From contig NZ_WAEM01000004.1 of assembly GCF_008806775.1 (NCBI RefSeq), forward strand, positions 1 through 64,000: a DNA stretch of 64,000 nt, written 5' to 3'. This DNA comes from Flavobacterium luteum (GTDB lineage Bacteria; Bacteroidota; Bacteroidia; Flavobacteriales; Flavobacteriaceae). Numbering within the stretch: position 1 is the stretch's first letter; the number at the start of each line of letters is the position of its first letter. Shown in pieces: positions 7,481 to 17,913 of this stretch. A model generated the notes under the pieces. The model worked only from the letters and a program-made list of their open reading frames with translations, was not told the DNA's origin and ran no database searches. A program made the position numbers and the translations under genes.

Positions 7481-8944
7481 ATGAGCCAAGAAATTAGAAA
7501 CCTAGAACCAAAAGACCTTTGGAATAAATTTGCCGATTTAAACGCAGTGCCAAGACCTTCTAAAAAAGAAGACAGAGTAATTAAATTTATCAAAGACTTC
7601 GGAAATAGTTTAGGATTGGAAACGTTTGAAGACGAAATTCGTAACGTAATTGTCCGCAAACCGGCAACTTCCGGAATGGAAAATCGTAAAGCCATAGTGT
7701 TACAAGGTCATTTAGATATGGTGCATCAAAAAAATAATGATACAGTTTTTGATTTTGATAATCAAGGCATCGACATGTATGTAGATGGCGACTGGGTTCG
7801 TGCTCGCGGAACCACTCTTGGCGCTGATAACGGTTTAGGAGTTGCAATGATTATGGCAATTCTTGAATCAAAAGAAATAAAACATCCAGCTATTGAAGCA
7901 TTGTTTACTGTTGATGAAGAAACTGGAATGACAGGAGCTTTAAACTTAAAAGGAGGGGTGCTTCGTGGTGACATTTTATTAAATATGGACACTGAAGAGG
8001 ATGACGAAATTGATATTGGTTGCGCAGGTGGTATTGATGTTACTGCCAATCGTTCGTACAATGAAGAAGAAACCCCAGAGGGTTCTGTAGGGTATGGCAT
8101 TACCGTAAAAGGATTAATAGGCGGACATTCAGGAATGGACATTCACAAAGGTTTGGGGAATGCCAATAAAATTATGAATCGATTGTTGTTTGACGGATTT
8201 GAAAATTTTGGTTTACAAATAGCTGAAATATCTGGAGGAAGTTTACGCAATGCTATTCCTAGAGAAAGTGTAGCCAAAGTAATTGTTGCAGGAATGTATG
8301 ACGAGGCTTTTGTTTTTGATATGCAAGAAATTATTGGGGATATTAAAACCGAATTCAAAACAATGGAGCCTAATTTGGCTATCGAAATTGAGAAGACAGA
8401 TGTGCCAAGCAAAGTAATGGATTTAGGTGTTCAAGAAGGTTTGCTTCGTTCTATTTATGCAGCTCACAATGGAGTTTATCGAATGAGTGCAGACATGGAA
8501 GATTTAGTAGAAACTTCTAATAATATTGCAAGAGTAATTGTAAAAGATGGGGAAATCTCTATTCAAAATTTAACACGTACCTCAGTTGAAACTTCTAAAA
8601 TAGATTTGGCGAATAGTTTGCGTTCGGCATACGAATTATTTGGTTGCGAAGTTACTTTTGGAGGAAGCTACCCCGGTTGGACTCCTAATGTAAAATCGGA
8701 AATATTAGATGTTTTAACTTCAATTTACGAAAAGCAAAATGGTAAGAAAGCCAAAGTTGTTGCTTGTCATGCGGGATTAGAATGTGGTATTTTAGGAACT
8801 AATTACCCAGATATGGATATGATTTCATTTGGGCCTACGATTCACGGCGCGCACTCGCCAGACGAAAGAGCTTCGATAAAATCTTCTCAGAAATTTTATA
8901 AATTTGTGTTAGAGATTTTAGAAAATATTCCAGTAAAAAAATAG
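7481..8944 (+). CDS. pepD: Aminoacyl-histidine dipeptidase (PepD, M20 family)
   Basis: 487 residues, the usual size for PepD (about 485). Zinc-binding motifs of the M20 family are visible: LQGHLDMVHQ (HxD), the LGADNGLG block with a metal-bridging Asp, DEETGMTGA with the catalytic Glu, NMDTEEDDE, and a C-terminal HAGLECG / GPTIHGAHSPDE with the last His ligand. The enzyme cleaves Xaa-His and related dipeptides in the cytoplasm. TAACTTTG at 7441-7448 matches the Bacteroidetes -7 consensus, and a strong terminator follows the gene. Confidence 0.93.
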   Translation: MSQEIRNLEPKDLWNKFADLNAVPRPSKKEDRVIKFIKDFGNSLGLETFEDEIRNVIVRKPATSGMENRKAIVLQGHLDMVHQKNNDTVFDFDNQGIDMYVDGDWVRARGTTLGADNGLGVAMIMAILESKEIKHPAIEALFTVDEETGMTGALNLKGGVLRGDILLNMDTEEDDEIDIGCAGGIDVTANRSYNEEETPEGSVGYGITVKGLIGGHSGMDIHKGLGNANKIMNRLLFDGFENFGLQIAEISGGSLRNAIPRESVAKVIVAGMYDEAFVFDMQEIIGDIKTEFKTMEPNLAIEIEKTDVPSKVMDLGVQEGLLRSIYAAHNGVYRMSADMEDLVETSNNIARVIVKDGEISIQNLTRTSVETSKIDLANSLRSAYELFGCEVTFGGSYPGWTPNVKSEILDVLTSIYEKQNGKKAKVVACHAGLECGILGTNYPDMDMISFGPTIHGAHSPDERASIKSSQKFYKFVLEILENIPVKK

Positions 8945-8955
8945 AAAATTAATTT

Positions 8956-8991
8956 AAAGAGCCACTTTGTCAAATTACGTAGTGGCTCTTT
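8956..8991 (+). terminator. Intrinsic terminator, bidirectional
   Basis: AAAGAGCCACT (8956-8966) pairs perfectly with AGTGGCTCTTT (8981-8991), with a 14-nt loop and T or A runs on both sides. It lies between convergent pepD and the TonB receptor gene and can serve both. Confidence 0.85.
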
Positions 8992-8994
8992 TTA

Positions 8995-11172
8995 TTAATT
9001 GAATGTACCTGAAAACCCAAAATACAAACTTCTGCCCACAGCAGGAATTATTCCTGGTCCAGGATATTCGTCAGTTCTTCGGGTAAAATAGGAAGTATCC
9101 GTAAGATTGTTTACTCCAAATTTAAAGGAATAATTATTTATTCTGTAGGTTCCGCTCCAATCAAGAACTGTGTACGATGGAATATAACCAGCAATCGGGT
9201 CTTCACTTACCATTTGATTAGAAGCATCTCCAAAAGCGTCTCCAGTATAGTTAACTTGAAAAGTGGTAGATAATTTTGAGGTGCTAAAAATCAATCCAAC
9301 TCGGTTTATGTTTCTTGCTGCAGCTTCTACTCGTTTTCCTTTAAAATCTCCTGTTGTATATTTAGCATCAATAAAAGCATAAGAGTTAAAAATACTCAAG
9401 CCATATTTTGATTGAGAATTTAAATATTTTAAAATATTAAACTCTACATAACTTTCAATTCCTTTATGCACACTATTAGCAATGTTTTTTCTAATCGAAA
9501 ATAAATCGCCAGTAATAGGATCTATTTCTAATGTAAGTCCAATGCGTTTGTTGTAAGCGAGATAGAAACCTCCAATATCAAAATTTAAATAGTTCTTAAT
9601 GGTGCCTCTATATCCCAAATCACTGTTATAGCCTTTGCTGTCTTTTAGATTGGGGTCAATTTTTGAAGCAATACCAAAAGGTTCTAATTGGCTGTAATCT
9701 ATAGGTCGAAAAGCCTGACTGATATTAGCATAAAAATTGGTGTTTTTTGATGGTTTTAATTCGAAACCAATTCCGCCTAAAGCAAATGTTCGATTTCTAA
9801 TTTCATTTGAAATCAGAATATCACCATCCACTTCTTTTACTCCTTTTGAAGTACTTCTTAAATATTCAAAACGCATCCCAGGAGTTATAGTAAAGTTTTT
9901 TGTAATCTTGAAAATGTTTTCTACAAAAGGGGCAATATTTGTTGTAGTAAAATCTAAGTCATATCCCCAATTTCCATTTATTGATATATTGAAATCACTG
10001 CCAGTTGTGCCCTCTCCTCCGCCTTGTCGTTTAAACCAAGCATAACTTTGACGAATGCCGCCTGCAAAAGTCGACTTCCCTTTTCCTAAAGTATAGTTTT
10101 GAGAAAATCGAATTTCAGTTGTTGAATTGTTCATTTTTTCGATACCTACTTCTCTAGGTACAAAATCGTTGGTTGCGGGATCTATTGCGTCTATAGCCTC
10201 AGCTCCACCGTCTTCATTTCTCCATACTAAGGAACGGCCACTAAATAAAAAACTCGATTTTATACTTAATGTGCTATTTGTAGAAGGCGAATAATTTAAA
10301 TAAGCAGTTACAATATTCCAAGGACTTTTTAGCCAGTTTCGGGCTCTTGTAGATTGCTGTGGGTCGTTTTTAAACTGGGTATCTGTTAACCCTCCTGGCA
10401 TTTTTATTTTGTTTCGTAATAACGAATATTCTAGCCCAAAATTCAATTTTTCAGATTGGTTGTACTGCAATTTACCAAATCCCGAAACTTGAGTTTGTTC
10501 ACTGTTTGGTCTATATCCGTCAGCATTTCGGTATTGTAAAAAGCTATAATAACTCCATTTTTTATAATTGCCTCCAGCTGAGTTAAACGAGTTAAATAAT
10601 CCATAACTTCCAACGGTTTGTGACGATACAAATTCAAAGGGTTTGTCAATTGGAGCCTCTTTGGTAACATAATTTACTAAGCCGCCAAATTGAGAGCCAA
10701 ATTGTAGAGAAGCGGCACCGCGAACCATTTCTATTCTAGAAACTCCTTCCATTGGGGGTAAATAGTAGGCTTCGTTATAACCATAAATATCGGCACTAAC
10801 ATTATAGCCATTTTGACGTGTATTCATTTCAATGCTTTGAGAAGGATTTAGACCTCGAGTGGCGATTCCGTTGGCTGTAAAACCGCTACTTTCAGTTTCT
10901 ACTATATTTAATCCTGGAATTCTGCCTAATATTTGTCTAGTATTATTTACGGCTTTATTAGCATCTAGACTGTCAATTAAAATGATTTCATTTTTCTTTC
11001 CGGCATAAATAATTCCGTTTTTTGTTTCCTGTAAGTGTCCCAACCCATTTACGGTTTTAAATCCTTTTAATGTTATTTCTTTTAATTTGGTGGTGTCTTT
11101 TGTTTGAGCATTTGAATTTTGAAAATAGAATAATAAAAATGCTAAAATGAGTATGATTTTTCGAAAGTTCAT
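8995..11172 (-). CDS. TonB-dependent outer-membrane receptor (FecA-like)
   Basis: 725 residues: a signal peptide ending near ...QNSNAQ (residue 23), a plug domain (IDSLDANKAVNNTRQILGRI, then IATRGLNPSQSIEMNTRQNG and MVRGAASLQFGSQFGG), and a 22-strand barrel ending in RSLYFGFSGTFN. There is no N-terminal carboxypeptidase-like repeat, so it is not a SusC-type glycan receptor. It resembles iron(III)-citrate or siderophore receptors. The promoter-proximal neighbour is a di-haem peroxidase lipoprotein 14 bp upstream; the pair is one operon. Substrate (iron complex, haem or another metal) is not decided by sequence. Confidence 0.85.
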   Translation of the reverse strand: MNFRKIILILAFLLFYFQNSNAQTKDTTKLKEITLKGFKTVNGLGHLQETKNGIIYAGKKNEIILIDSLDANKAVNNTRQILGRIPGLNIVETESSGFTANGIATRGLNPSQSIEMNTRQNGYNVSADIYGYNEAYYLPPMEGVSRIEMVRGAASLQFGSQFGGLVNYVTKEAPIDKPFEFVSSQTVGSYGLFNSFNSAGGNYKKWSYYSFLQYRNADGYRPNSEQTQVSGFGKLQYNQSEKLNFGLEYSLLRNKIKMPGGLTDTQFKNDPQQSTRARNWLKSPWNIVTAYLNYSPSTNSTLSIKSSFLFSGRSLVWRNEDGGAEAIDAIDPATNDFVPREVGIEKMNNSTTEIRFSQNYTLGKGKSTFAGGIRQSYAWFKRQGGGEGTTGSDFNISINGNWGYDLDFTTTNIAPFVENIFKITKNFTITPGMRFEYLRSTSKGVKEVDGDILISNEIRNRTFALGGIGFELKPSKNTNFYANISQAFRPIDYSQLEPFGIASKIDPNLKDSKGYNSDLGYRGTIKNYLNFDIGGFYLAYNKRIGLTLEIDPITGDLFSIRKNIANSVHKGIESYVEFNILKYLNSQSKYGLSIFNSYAFIDAKYTTGDFKGKRVEAAARNINRVGLIFSTSKLSTTFQVNYTGDAFGDASNQMVSEDPIAGYIPSYTVLDWSGTYRINNYSFKFGVNNLTDTSYFTRRTDEYPGPGIIPAVGRSLYFGFSGTFN

Positions 11173-11186
11173 AGAAAGTGTTTTAT

Positions 11187-12287
11187 TTATTTTCGGTAAT
11201 GGTCAGTTAATGTTTCTAGAAATTTTTCCAATTGCAATTCCTCTTTAGGAGTTAGTTTTAAATCGCCAAGCTCATCATTATTAACGTTTTGATTCAATTC
11301 TGGTCCTGCAAATTCTCCAGTTTTCAAATCTCTAACATTGTAAAAATGAATGACTTCTTTCAATGTTTTAAATGAACCGTTATGAAAATAGGGGCTGGTA
11401 ATGGCAATATTTCTTAATGTAGGTACTTTGAATTTGCCATTATGTTGCGGTTGTTTTGTTATTGCGCCAATTCCTAAATCAACAAAGTTTGTTCCAAGAG
11501 GATTTACTGATGTTGGCTGCGAATAAAATGGATTTGTAGCGTTTCTAGGAACACCAATGTTGTCGTAGCTAAAATCGGTAAATAATACTTTTCCAGTATT
11601 TTCATCGCCATCAAGAATATGACATTGTGCACATTTCCCCTTTTCTTTAAAAATAGTTAAACCGTTTTTTTCGTCATCAGTATATTGCAATAAACCTCTA
11701 GAAACATAATCAAATTTTGAAGTGAATGAATTTACTTCACTCGATTTTTGAAATTTAGACAGCGCATCAGCAACATAACTTAAAAGTATTTCATCAGAAT
11801 TGGGCTGACCATATACACCAGTTAATGTGCTATAATAACTGGCATTTCTAATCTTACTTGCTACTTCGCTTGCGCTAGAATTATTCATTTCTAATGGATT
11901 TAGCATTGGATGAATAAACTGTTCTTGTAAACTTTCTGATCTTCCGTCAAGAAAAATCCCGCCAATAAAGGTTTCGTCAACAGTATTATAATATCTTTTA
12001 GGAGAAAAAACATTGTATGATAAACTTGGCGCATTTCTGCTCCCAAATGAAGTCCCGTTTGCACCAACAGTTATACTATTGTTGTTAGGATCACTAAATG
12101 CTTTTTCTGGAGAATGACACGAAGCACAAGCTTGACCAATTGGATTAGATAAATCCGAGTCAAAAAAGATGGACTTACCTATTGCAATTTTTTCCGAAGG
12201 AATTGATACATAAGAAGTTTGATCGTCTGTACAACTTATCGATATAATTGAAAGAATAAAAAGTAGAAATAACAGAAGGTTTTTCAT
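11187..12287 (-). CDS. Di-haem cytochrome-c peroxidase / MauG-family lipoprotein
   Basis: 366 residues. The N-terminus is a lipoprotein signal (...LSIISISC, Cys at about 20). Two c-type haem sites are present, CASCH near residue 54 and CAQCH near residue 220, spaced as in bacterial di-haem peroxidases. These reduce hydrogen peroxide or, in MauG-like members, oxidise a protein or small substrate, in the periplasm. It is the first gene of a two-gene operon with a TonB receptor, which suggests the redox step helps release or capture a metal ligand, but this is inference. Confidence 0.88.
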   Translation of the reverse strand: MKNLLLFLLFILSIISISCTDDQTSYVSIPSEKIAIGKSIFFDSDLSNPIGQACASCHSPEKAFSDPNNNSITVGANGTSFGSRNAPSLSYNVFSPKRYYNTVDETFIGGIFLDGRSESLQEQFIHPMLNPLEMNNSSASEVASKIRNASYYSTLTGVYGQPNSDEILLSYVADALSKFQKSSEVNSFTSKFDYVSRGLLQYTDDEKNGLTIFKEKGKCAQCHILDGDENTGKVLFTDFSYDNIGVPRNATNPFYSQPTSVNPLGTNFVDLGIGAITKQPQHNGKFKVPTLRNIAITSPYFHNGSFKTLKEVIHFYNVRDLKTGEFAGPELNQNVNNDELGDLKLTPKEELQLEKFLETLTDHYRK

Positions 12288-12470
12288 TTATTTAGAATAA
12301 TTAAAAATAACTTTGCAAAGATAAAATCTCTTTTTAAATGCGCAAACTTATTTAGACTAATTATCGATAAAGAAAATATTTTTGTTTATTTTAACAAAAA
12401 CGAATAGGAAAGAGGTAGGCGATTTAGATTTTTTTTTTAAGATTTAAAAGTGGTAATTAATTTGAATTGG

Positions 12471-12941
12471 CTATTTTTTCTTCATCGAAAAGCTTTCTTT
12501 ACTTGCCTTTCCTTGCTGAATTCCAGAAATAATTACTACTAAACTGTCTTTTGTAATGTACTTATAAATGATTTTTTTAGGATAATCATTTTTAGGATTT
12601 TCAAAAACCAATTGGTTATTATTTTCCGATACTAATTTAAAATCTAATGCTAAGTCATTGTTTTGCCCTTTTACGTTAGAACAATAAATAACAGTGTCGC
12701 CAATTTGTTTCATTTGAATGGTTTCAAAATGTAAAGTGTCTTTTGATTTAATAAAATATGATTGTCCAGTATAAACAGTATCATTTTCTTTTTTCCAAAT
12801 TTCAACTAAATTGCCTTTGTCAGAATTGTTTTCCCAAGTTCCAATAAGCTTGTTTGCTTGATTTAATTTATTGGCTTTGTCAGCTTTTTTACAAGATAAA
12901 ACAGTTAAAAGAAACAGTAAAATTAAGGTTGCTTTTTTCAT
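12471..12941 (-). CDS. Small lipoprotein, DUF6265-like
   Basis: 156 residues with a lipoprotein signal (MKKATLILLFLLTVLSCKK, Cys 17). The remaining part looks like a small beta-barrel: LIGTWENNSDKGNLVEIWKK, then strand pairs rich in polar residues ending in FENPKNDYPKKIIYKY. This matches my memory of DUF6265 proteins, which are calycin-like and of unknown function. It is a single gene; a 183-bp AT-rich gap separates it from the peroxidase gene. Confidence 0.65.
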   Translation of the reverse strand: MKKATLILLFLLTVLSCKKADKANKLNQANKLIGTWENNSDKGNLVEIWKKENDTVYTGQSYFIKSKDTLHFETIQMKQIGDTVIYCSNVKGQNNDLALDFKLVSENNNQLVFENPKNDYPKKIIYKYITKDSLVVIISGIQQGKASKESFSMKKK

Positions 12942-13096
12942 AAAGTTTCAAATAAAGATTCAATTCATTTTTTGCAATAGTATGAAAAAAGATTGTAATC
13001 TACAGTCAGAAATGCACTTAAAAAAAATCTAAAAACTGAAATCTACAATTTGCAATCTTTTTTGTAAATTTGCAATCCAATAAAGGAAAAGAGAAA

Positions 13097-14173
13097 ATGT
13101 TAGACAGACTTCAAATAGTAAAACAACGCTTCGATGAAATTTCGGATTTAATCATTCAACCAGATGTAATTGCCGACCAAAAGCGTTATGTACAATTGAA
13201 TAAAGAGTATAAAGATTTAAAAGCTTTAGCCGAAAAACGTGACGAATATGTGCTTTTGATGGCTAATATTGATGAAGCCAACGAAATAATTGCTGACGGT
13301 AGTGATGCTGACATGACTGAAATGGCCAAGATGCAACTAGATGAAGCTAAAGAAAGATTGCCTGAACTTGAAGAAGAAATTAAGTTTATGTTGATTCCTA
13401 AAGACGCTGAAGATGCTAAAAACGTAATGGTAGAAATTCGAGCTGGAACCGGAGGAGATGAAGCGTCTATTTTTGCAGGTGATTTATTTAGAATGTATAC
13501 TAAATATTGTGAAAATCGTGGTTGGAGAACTTCAGTAGTAGATATGAATGAAGGAACTTCAGGTGGATTTAAAGAAGTCATTTTTGAAGTTACAGGCGAA
13601 GATGTTTACGGAACTTTAAAATTTGAAGCCGGTGTCCATCGTGTACAGCGAGTTCCACAGACTGAAACACAAGGTAGAGTTCATACTTCTGCTGCTACGG
13701 TTATGGTATTGCCTGAGGCGGAAGAATTTGATGTTCAAATTGATATGAATGATGTCCGTGTCGACTTTTTCTGTTCATCAGGTCCAGGAGGTCAATCGGT
13801 GAACACCACAAAATCGGCAGTTCGTTTAACACATATTCCTTCAGGATTAGTGGCGCAATGTCAAGATCAAAAATCACAACATAAAAATAAAGATAAAGCA
13901 TTAACGGTTCTGCGTTCTCGTTTATACGAACAAGAATTAGCTAAAAAAGAAGCTGAAGATGCTACCAAGCGTACTTCGCAAGTAAGTTCTGGAGACCGTT
14001 CGGCGAAAATACGAACCTATAATTATGCACAAGGTCGTGTTACAGATCATAGAATAGGTATGGATATTTTTGATATGGATGGCGTTATGAATGGTAAAAT
14101 CCAAAAACTTATTGATGAACTTCAATTAGTGAACAATATGGAAAAATTAAAAGAAGCTAGCGAAGTTTTTTAA
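13097..14173 (+). CDS. prfA: Peptide chain release factor 1
   Basis: About 358 residues, the normal RF1 length. The catalytic GGQ loop is in [20 protein letters not shown] (near residue 230), where it promotes peptidyl-tRNA hydrolysis at UAG and UAA stops. The RF1 class is supported by [11 protein letters not shown] and the C-terminal [16 protein letters not shown] block. The ATG at 13097 with AAGGAAAAGAG just upstream is preferred to TTG at 13070. TAAATTTG at 13065-13072 resembles a -7 element. A terminator follows. Confidence 0.95.
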   Translation: MLDRLQIVKQRFDEISDLIIQPDVIADQKRYVQLNKEYKDLKALAEKRDEYVLLMANIDEANEIIADGSDADMTEMAKMQLDEAKERLPELEEEIKFMLIPKDAEDAKNVMVEIRAGTGGDEASIFAGDLFRMYTKYCENRGWRTSVVDMNEGTSGGFKEVIFEVTGEDVYGTLKFEAGVHRVQRVPQTETQGRVHTSAATVMVLPEAEEFDVQIDMNDVRVDFFCSSGPGGQSVNTTKSAVRLTHIPSGLVAQCQDQKSQHKNKDKALTVLRSRLYEQELAKKEAEDATKRTSQVSSGDRSAKIRTYNYAQGRVTDHRIGMDIFDMDGVMNGKIQKLIDELQLVNNMEKLKEASEVF

Positions 14174-14195
14174 AACAAGATATACTAAAACTATT

Positions 14196-14228
14196 AAATG
14201 CCATACTGAATTAGTTTGGCATTTTTTT
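14196..14228 (+). terminator. Terminator after prfA
   Basis: AAATGCCA (14196-14203) pairs with TGGCATTT (14217-14224), followed by T residues. Confidence 0.8.
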
Positions 14229-14230
14229 TA

Positions 14231-14262
14231 ACACTTTGTGAAAACTTTGCGAACTTTGCGGT
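14231..14262 (+). repeat. Short tandem repeat of AACTTTG-type units before pyrF
   Basis: Three imperfect units, ACACTTTGTG / AAAACTTTGCG / AACTTTGCGG, lie between the prfA terminator and the pyrF start at 14276. Similar TTTG-rich strings are scattered in flavobacterial intergenic DNA. The units contain TTTG cores like those of promoter elements, so they may sit in the pyrF promoter. Confidence 0.45.
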
Positions 14263-14275
14263 TAAATACTTAACA

Positions 14276-15133
14276 ATGACTACACAACAATTAATTAAAC
14301 AAATCAAACTCAAAAAATCTTTTCTTTGTATAGGACTTGATGTCGATTTAACTAAAATCCCTCATCATTTACTTGAATTAGAAGACCCAATTTTCGAATT
14401 TAATAAAGCAATTATAGATGCTACTCACGATTTATGTGTTTCCTATAAGCCCAACACTGCTTTCTATGAGGCCTATGGTTTAAAAGGTTGGCAATCTTTA
14501 CAAAAAACAATCAATTATATTAATGAAAAGTATCCTGAAATTTTTACTATTGCCGATGCAAAAAGAGGAGATATAGGTAATACTTCGACTATGTACGCTA
14601 AAGCTTTTTTTGAAGATTTAAATTTTGATAGTGTGACTGTTGCTCCCTATATGGGAAAAGATTCAGTTGAACCTTTTTTAGCTTTTAAAGACAAGCATAC
14701 TATATTATTAGCTTTAACATCTAACGAAGGTGCATTCGATTTTCAAACTAAAATAAGCAAAGGAACCCAAGGAGAATCTGAACTGAACGGAGGTAAAGAA
14801 TTGTATAAAGTAGTTCTAGAAACTTCTAAAACTTGGGAAAATTCAGAAAACTTAATGTATGTTGTTGGCGCAACCAAAGCTGAATATTTTAGAGAAATTC
14901 GCAAAATTGTGCCAAATAGTTTTCTTCTGGTCCCAGGTGTTGGCGCACAGGGAGGAAGTCTATCTGAAGTTTGTAAATTTGGAATGAATGAAAATGTTGG
15001 TTTGCTAATAAATTCTTCTCGCGGAATAATTTATGCTTCTAATGATGTCGATTTTGCTGATGAAGCAAGGGAAGAAGCTTTAAAAATGCAGTTGGAAATG
15101 GCAACAATTTTAAAGAATACTAATTTTTTATAA
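14276..15133 (+). CDS. pyrF: Orotidine 5'-phosphate decarboxylase (type 2)
   Basis: 285 residues. The catalytic signature [18 protein letters not shown] (near residues 95-112) carries the Asp-Lys-Asp charge network that decarboxylates OMP to UMP, the last step of UMP synthesis. The length and the D-x-K-x-x-D-I-x-N-T form match the long subfamily 2 enzymes of Bacteroidetes. I use ATG 14276, not the TTG 60 bases upstream, which lies in the terminator tail. The last 14 bases overlap the end of the convergent GH16 gene. Confidence 0.93.
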   Translation: MTTQQLIKQIKLKKSFLCIGLDVDLTKIPHHLLELEDPIFEFNKAIIDATHDLCVSYKPNTAFYEAYGLKGWQSLQKTINYINEKYPEIFTIADAKRGDIGNTSTMYAKAFFEDLNFDSVTVAPYMGKDSVEPFLAFKDKHTILLALTSNEGAFDFQTKISKGTQGESELNGGKELYKVVLETSKTWENSENLMYVVGATKAEYFREIRKIVPNSFLLVPGVGAQGGSLSEVCKFGMNENVGLLINSSRGIIYASNDVDFADEAREEALKMQLEMATILKNTNFL

Positions 15134-16724
15134 ATTTATAGGTTTTAGTTCCTTTTTTACTTTCTATACCAATCAGATAAATTCCTTTTTGATAATTCGA
15201 AACATCGATTATATTTTGCTGGTTGCTTAATTGCAACGATTGAAGCTCTTGACCTAAAAGCGAATAAATTTTTGCAGAAGCTCCTAAAAGTTCTTCATTT
15301 ACAGTTATTATTAATTCATCAGTAGCTGGATTCGGAGACAATACAACATTGTTTAATTTTCCTATTTTAGAAGTTGCTAATTGACTTTCTTGATACACTC
15401 TAACATAGTCTATCTCCATAGTGCTTTGGCTAAAGTTTGGAGTCACACTTGGCAACATCGCAACATTTAGTAGGATGTATTGCTCTCCTAAAAAAGGCCA
15501 AGTTTCAGTATTTTTTACCGTTGGATTATAGATATAGTGCACAACACCATCAACACTAAAGATCATCTTTTCTGTTGTCCATTCTAGTGCATAAACATGA
15601 AACTCGTTAGATACAGTACTTATAGTTTGACCTCCTTTATTTACTGTAGCACCAAAACTAGATGGAGTGTGCATAGCACTTTGTACAAAATTCTGATTAG
15701 TTCCCCAATGCTCTATAATATCTATTTCTCCGCAGGCTGGCCAACCCACTTTGCCATATGTACTCGTCCAATAAGAACCTGGTTCAATAATGTTTTTACC
15801 TAACATCCAAATAGCAGGAAATGTTCCTGGTCCGGTTGGCATTTTTGCTCGGACTTCTACTCGGCCATTTTTAAAAGCAAATTTAGAGTTTAGTCGAGCC
15901 GATGTAAATTGTTTTGTTTGTCCTTGATTGGTAAAAGCTTCTCTCTTAGCAACAATTTTTAAGGAACCATTACTTACAAAGGAGTTTGTCTGACGATTGG
16001 TATAATGTTGTATTTCTCCATTAAACCAAGTTCCTCCATCTGGAAGCTGTGTTTGCTGAAACCAATTATTTGCATTAAATGCCCCATTTGCTTCAAATTC
16101 ATCTGACCAAACTAATGTATTAAATTTTGGACCGTTGTCAGTGTAGGTATAAAGAAAATCATCTATGTAAGCTACAACTTTATCAGTATTATTTTCTCCA
16201 TTGATTTGAATTAAAACTCTATTAAAATCATTTCGAAACAAAGGATTCGGTGAGTTTGAATCTAAATTTAAATAAGGATCAGATGCAAAATTGAAAGTGA
16301 CAACCTGCCATTGGTTTAAAATGAGAGGTTTAATAATCTCGCATTGAGAGGACCAAGGCTCAGATAATGTATTGTTTTGTAGTTTTAAAGAGATTTTATT
16401 AGTTTGATTACCAGTAATTCCCGATGACGGAACATATATTTTTATTGAAAAAGTATGGTTTGATATTAAGTTAAAGTTGGAACTTGTATTAAATCTTATG
16501 TTAGCATATAAACCTCCTACATCTGAATATTTGAATACTGTTGCCGAATTATTTATTCCAATTTTGAAAGGATTTACAAATGCTTTATCTAAACCGCAAT
16601 CATCTTCAACCCAGCTAGAAATATTTCCGTTACCCTCAAAAGTATCCGATAAAGTTTGAACTTGAGAATAAGTCCAATTAGAAATAAATAGAAATAAAAA
16701 TGAAAAGAAAACAAAATTTCTCAT
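15120..16724 (-). CDS. Secreted GH16 beta-glucanase with T9SS sorting domain
   Basis: 534 residues: signal peptide (about 1-20), a carbohydrate-binding-like beta domain (about 25-190), a glycoside hydrolase family 16 domain (about 200-445) and a C-terminal type IX sorting domain (about 455-534, beginning [16 protein letters not shown]). The GH16 active site reads [10 protein letters not shown] (nucleophile Glu and acid/base Glu in ExDxxE form), and flanking [10 protein letters not shown] is typical of laminarinases. Expected activity is hydrolysis of beta-1,3-glucans such as laminarin outside the cell; other GH16 substrates are not excluded. The type A tail predicts export by T9SS and anchoring to the surface or release. 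Confidence 0.9.
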   Translation of the reverse strand: MRNFVFFSFLFLFISNWTYSQVQTLSDTFEGNGNISSWVEDDCGLDKAFVNPFKIGINNSATVFKYSDVGGLYANIRFNTSSNFNLISNHTFSIKIYVPSSGITGNQTNKISLKLQNNTLSEPWSSQCEIIKPLILNQWQVVTFNFASDPYLNLDSNSPNPLFRNDFNRVLIQINGENNTDKVVAYIDDFLYTYTDNGPKFNTLVWSDEFEANGAFNANNWFQQTQLPDGGTWFNGEIQHYTNRQTNSFVSNGSLKIVAKREAFTNQGQTKQFTSARLNSKFAFKNGRVEVRAKMPTGPGTFPAIWMLGKNIIEPGSYWTSTYGKVGWPACGEIDIIEHWGTNQNFVQSAMHTPSSFGATVNKGGQTISTVSNEFHVYALEWTTEKMIFSVDGVVHYIYNPTVKNTETWPFLGEQYILLNVAMLPSVTPNFSQSTMEIDYVRVYQESQLATSKIGKLNNVVLSPNPATDELIITVNEELLGASAKIYSLLGQELQSLQLSNQQNIIDVSNYQKGIYLIGIESKKGTKTYKFIKN

Positions 16725-16921
16725 GAGTTTTGATTTAATTACAAATCTATAACATATTTACACCATATATAGTAAAAGTGACCTATACATTAACTATACA
16801 AATAAAAACATATTTGAATTAATTAATAACTTTTAGATGCTTTTACTTAAACTAAATGATATTAATTAGTAAAATTAAACATTTCCAATAATCACTTCTA
16901 GAAATATAAATGACAAATTTA

Positions 16922-16951
16922 TTGTCATTTATTAATCATCTTTTATCTTTA
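16922..16951 (+). promoter_or_regulatory. Likely promoter of the alpha/beta hydrolase gene
   Basis: TTG at 16922-16924, a 19-nt spacer, and TATCTTTA at 16944-16951 fit the Bacteroidetes sigma-A pattern (TTG...TAnnTTTG) with one mismatch in the last base. It lies 23 bp upstream of the GTG start. Confidence 0.5.
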
Positions 16952-16974
16952 CTCAAAATTAATATAAAAAAAGA

Positions 16975-17760
16975 GTGATCAATTACACCATATACGAAAA
17001 CGAAACGAGTACCCAATGGGTAACTTTTGTGCATGGTGCAGGAGGCAGTTCGTCTATTTGGTTCAAACAAATCAGAGATTTTAAAAAACAGTACAATGTT
17101 CTATTATTGGATTTAAGAGGCCATGGTAATTCAAATACTCAAATAAAAAATGCATTAAAAGGAAAATATACGTTCCAGTCAATTGCAAATGACGTTTTGG
17201 AAGTTATTGATTACCTTAAAATTGAAAAATCACATTTTGTAGGAATTTCACTCGGGACTATTCTTATTCGACAATTGGCTGAGACACATCCCGAGCGTGT
17301 TCAAAGTATGATTCTTGGCGGAGCTATTCTTAAAATGAATTTCCGTTCACAAATACTAATGAAATTGGGGAACATGTTTAAATATGTTTTGCCTTATTTA
17401 GTATTGTACAAGTTTTTTGCTTTTGTAATTATGCCAAATAAAAATCATAAACAGTCTAGAATATTGTTTATAAACGAAGCTAAAAAGTTATATCAAAAAG
17501 AATTCATACGATGGTTTAAACTCACTGCAGAAATTAATCCAATTCTAAAATGGTTTCGTCAAGTTGAATTAGGAATTCCAACTCTGTATGTTATGGGTGA
17601 AGAAGATTATATGTTTTTACCATCAGTAAGGCAAGTTGTTGAAAAACATTATAAATCTTCCCAATTATTTGTAATTAAACAATGTGGCCATGTTGTAAAT
17701 GTTGAGCAGCCCGAAATTTTCAATAAAAACGTAATTTTATTCCTTAAAATGATTCAATAA
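16975..17760 (+). CDS. Alpha/beta hydrolase
   Basis: 261 residues with a complete hydrolase fold: oxyanion-loop HGAGGSSSIWF near residue 20, nucleophile elbow VGISLGT (Ser near 90), acid Asp in MGEEDYMF and catalytic His in QCGHVVNVEQPE near 240. There is no signal peptide, so it is cytoplasmic. The substrate is unknown; esters or thioesters are typical. The start codon is GTG at 16975; the first 6 residues (MINYTI) precede the first strand, and a promoter-like element lies upstream. A terminator follows directly after the stop. Confidence 0.85.
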   Translation: MINYTIYENETSTQWVTFVHGAGGSSSIWFKQIRDFKKQYNVLLLDLRGHGNSNTQIKNALKGKYTFQSIANDVLEVIDYLKIEKSHFVGISLGTILIRQLAETHPERVQSMILGGAILKMNFRSQILMKLGNMFKYVLPYLVLYKFFAFVIMPNKNHKQSRILFINEAKKLYQKEFIRWFKLTAEINPILKWFRQVELGIPTLYVMGEEDYMFLPSVRQVVEKHYKSSQLFVIKQCGHVVNVEQPEIFNKNVILFLKMIQ

Positions 17761-17762
17761 AA

Positions 17763-17795
17763 AAGCCAACACCCTAAGATATTGGCTTCTTTTTT
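17763..17795 (+). terminator. Terminator after the hydrolase gene
   Basis: AAGCCAA (17763-17769) pairs with TTGGCTT (17782-17788), followed by a CTTTTTT run. Confidence 0.8.
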
Positions 17796-17913
17796 ACTAA
17801 TTCTGAACAAATAATAAAAAACCTTATTACCATACAAATATGGTGATTATTAATGAGTTGTAATGTTAATGCTTTGTTATTTATATGTTTGAGTTTTGTT
17901 AAGTTTTAAAATT

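Noticed and set aside
7390..8412. Several minus-strand open frames opposite pepD
   Set aside because: They are antisense shadows of a strongly supported pepD frame with low-complexity, Ser/Ile/Pro-rich translations.
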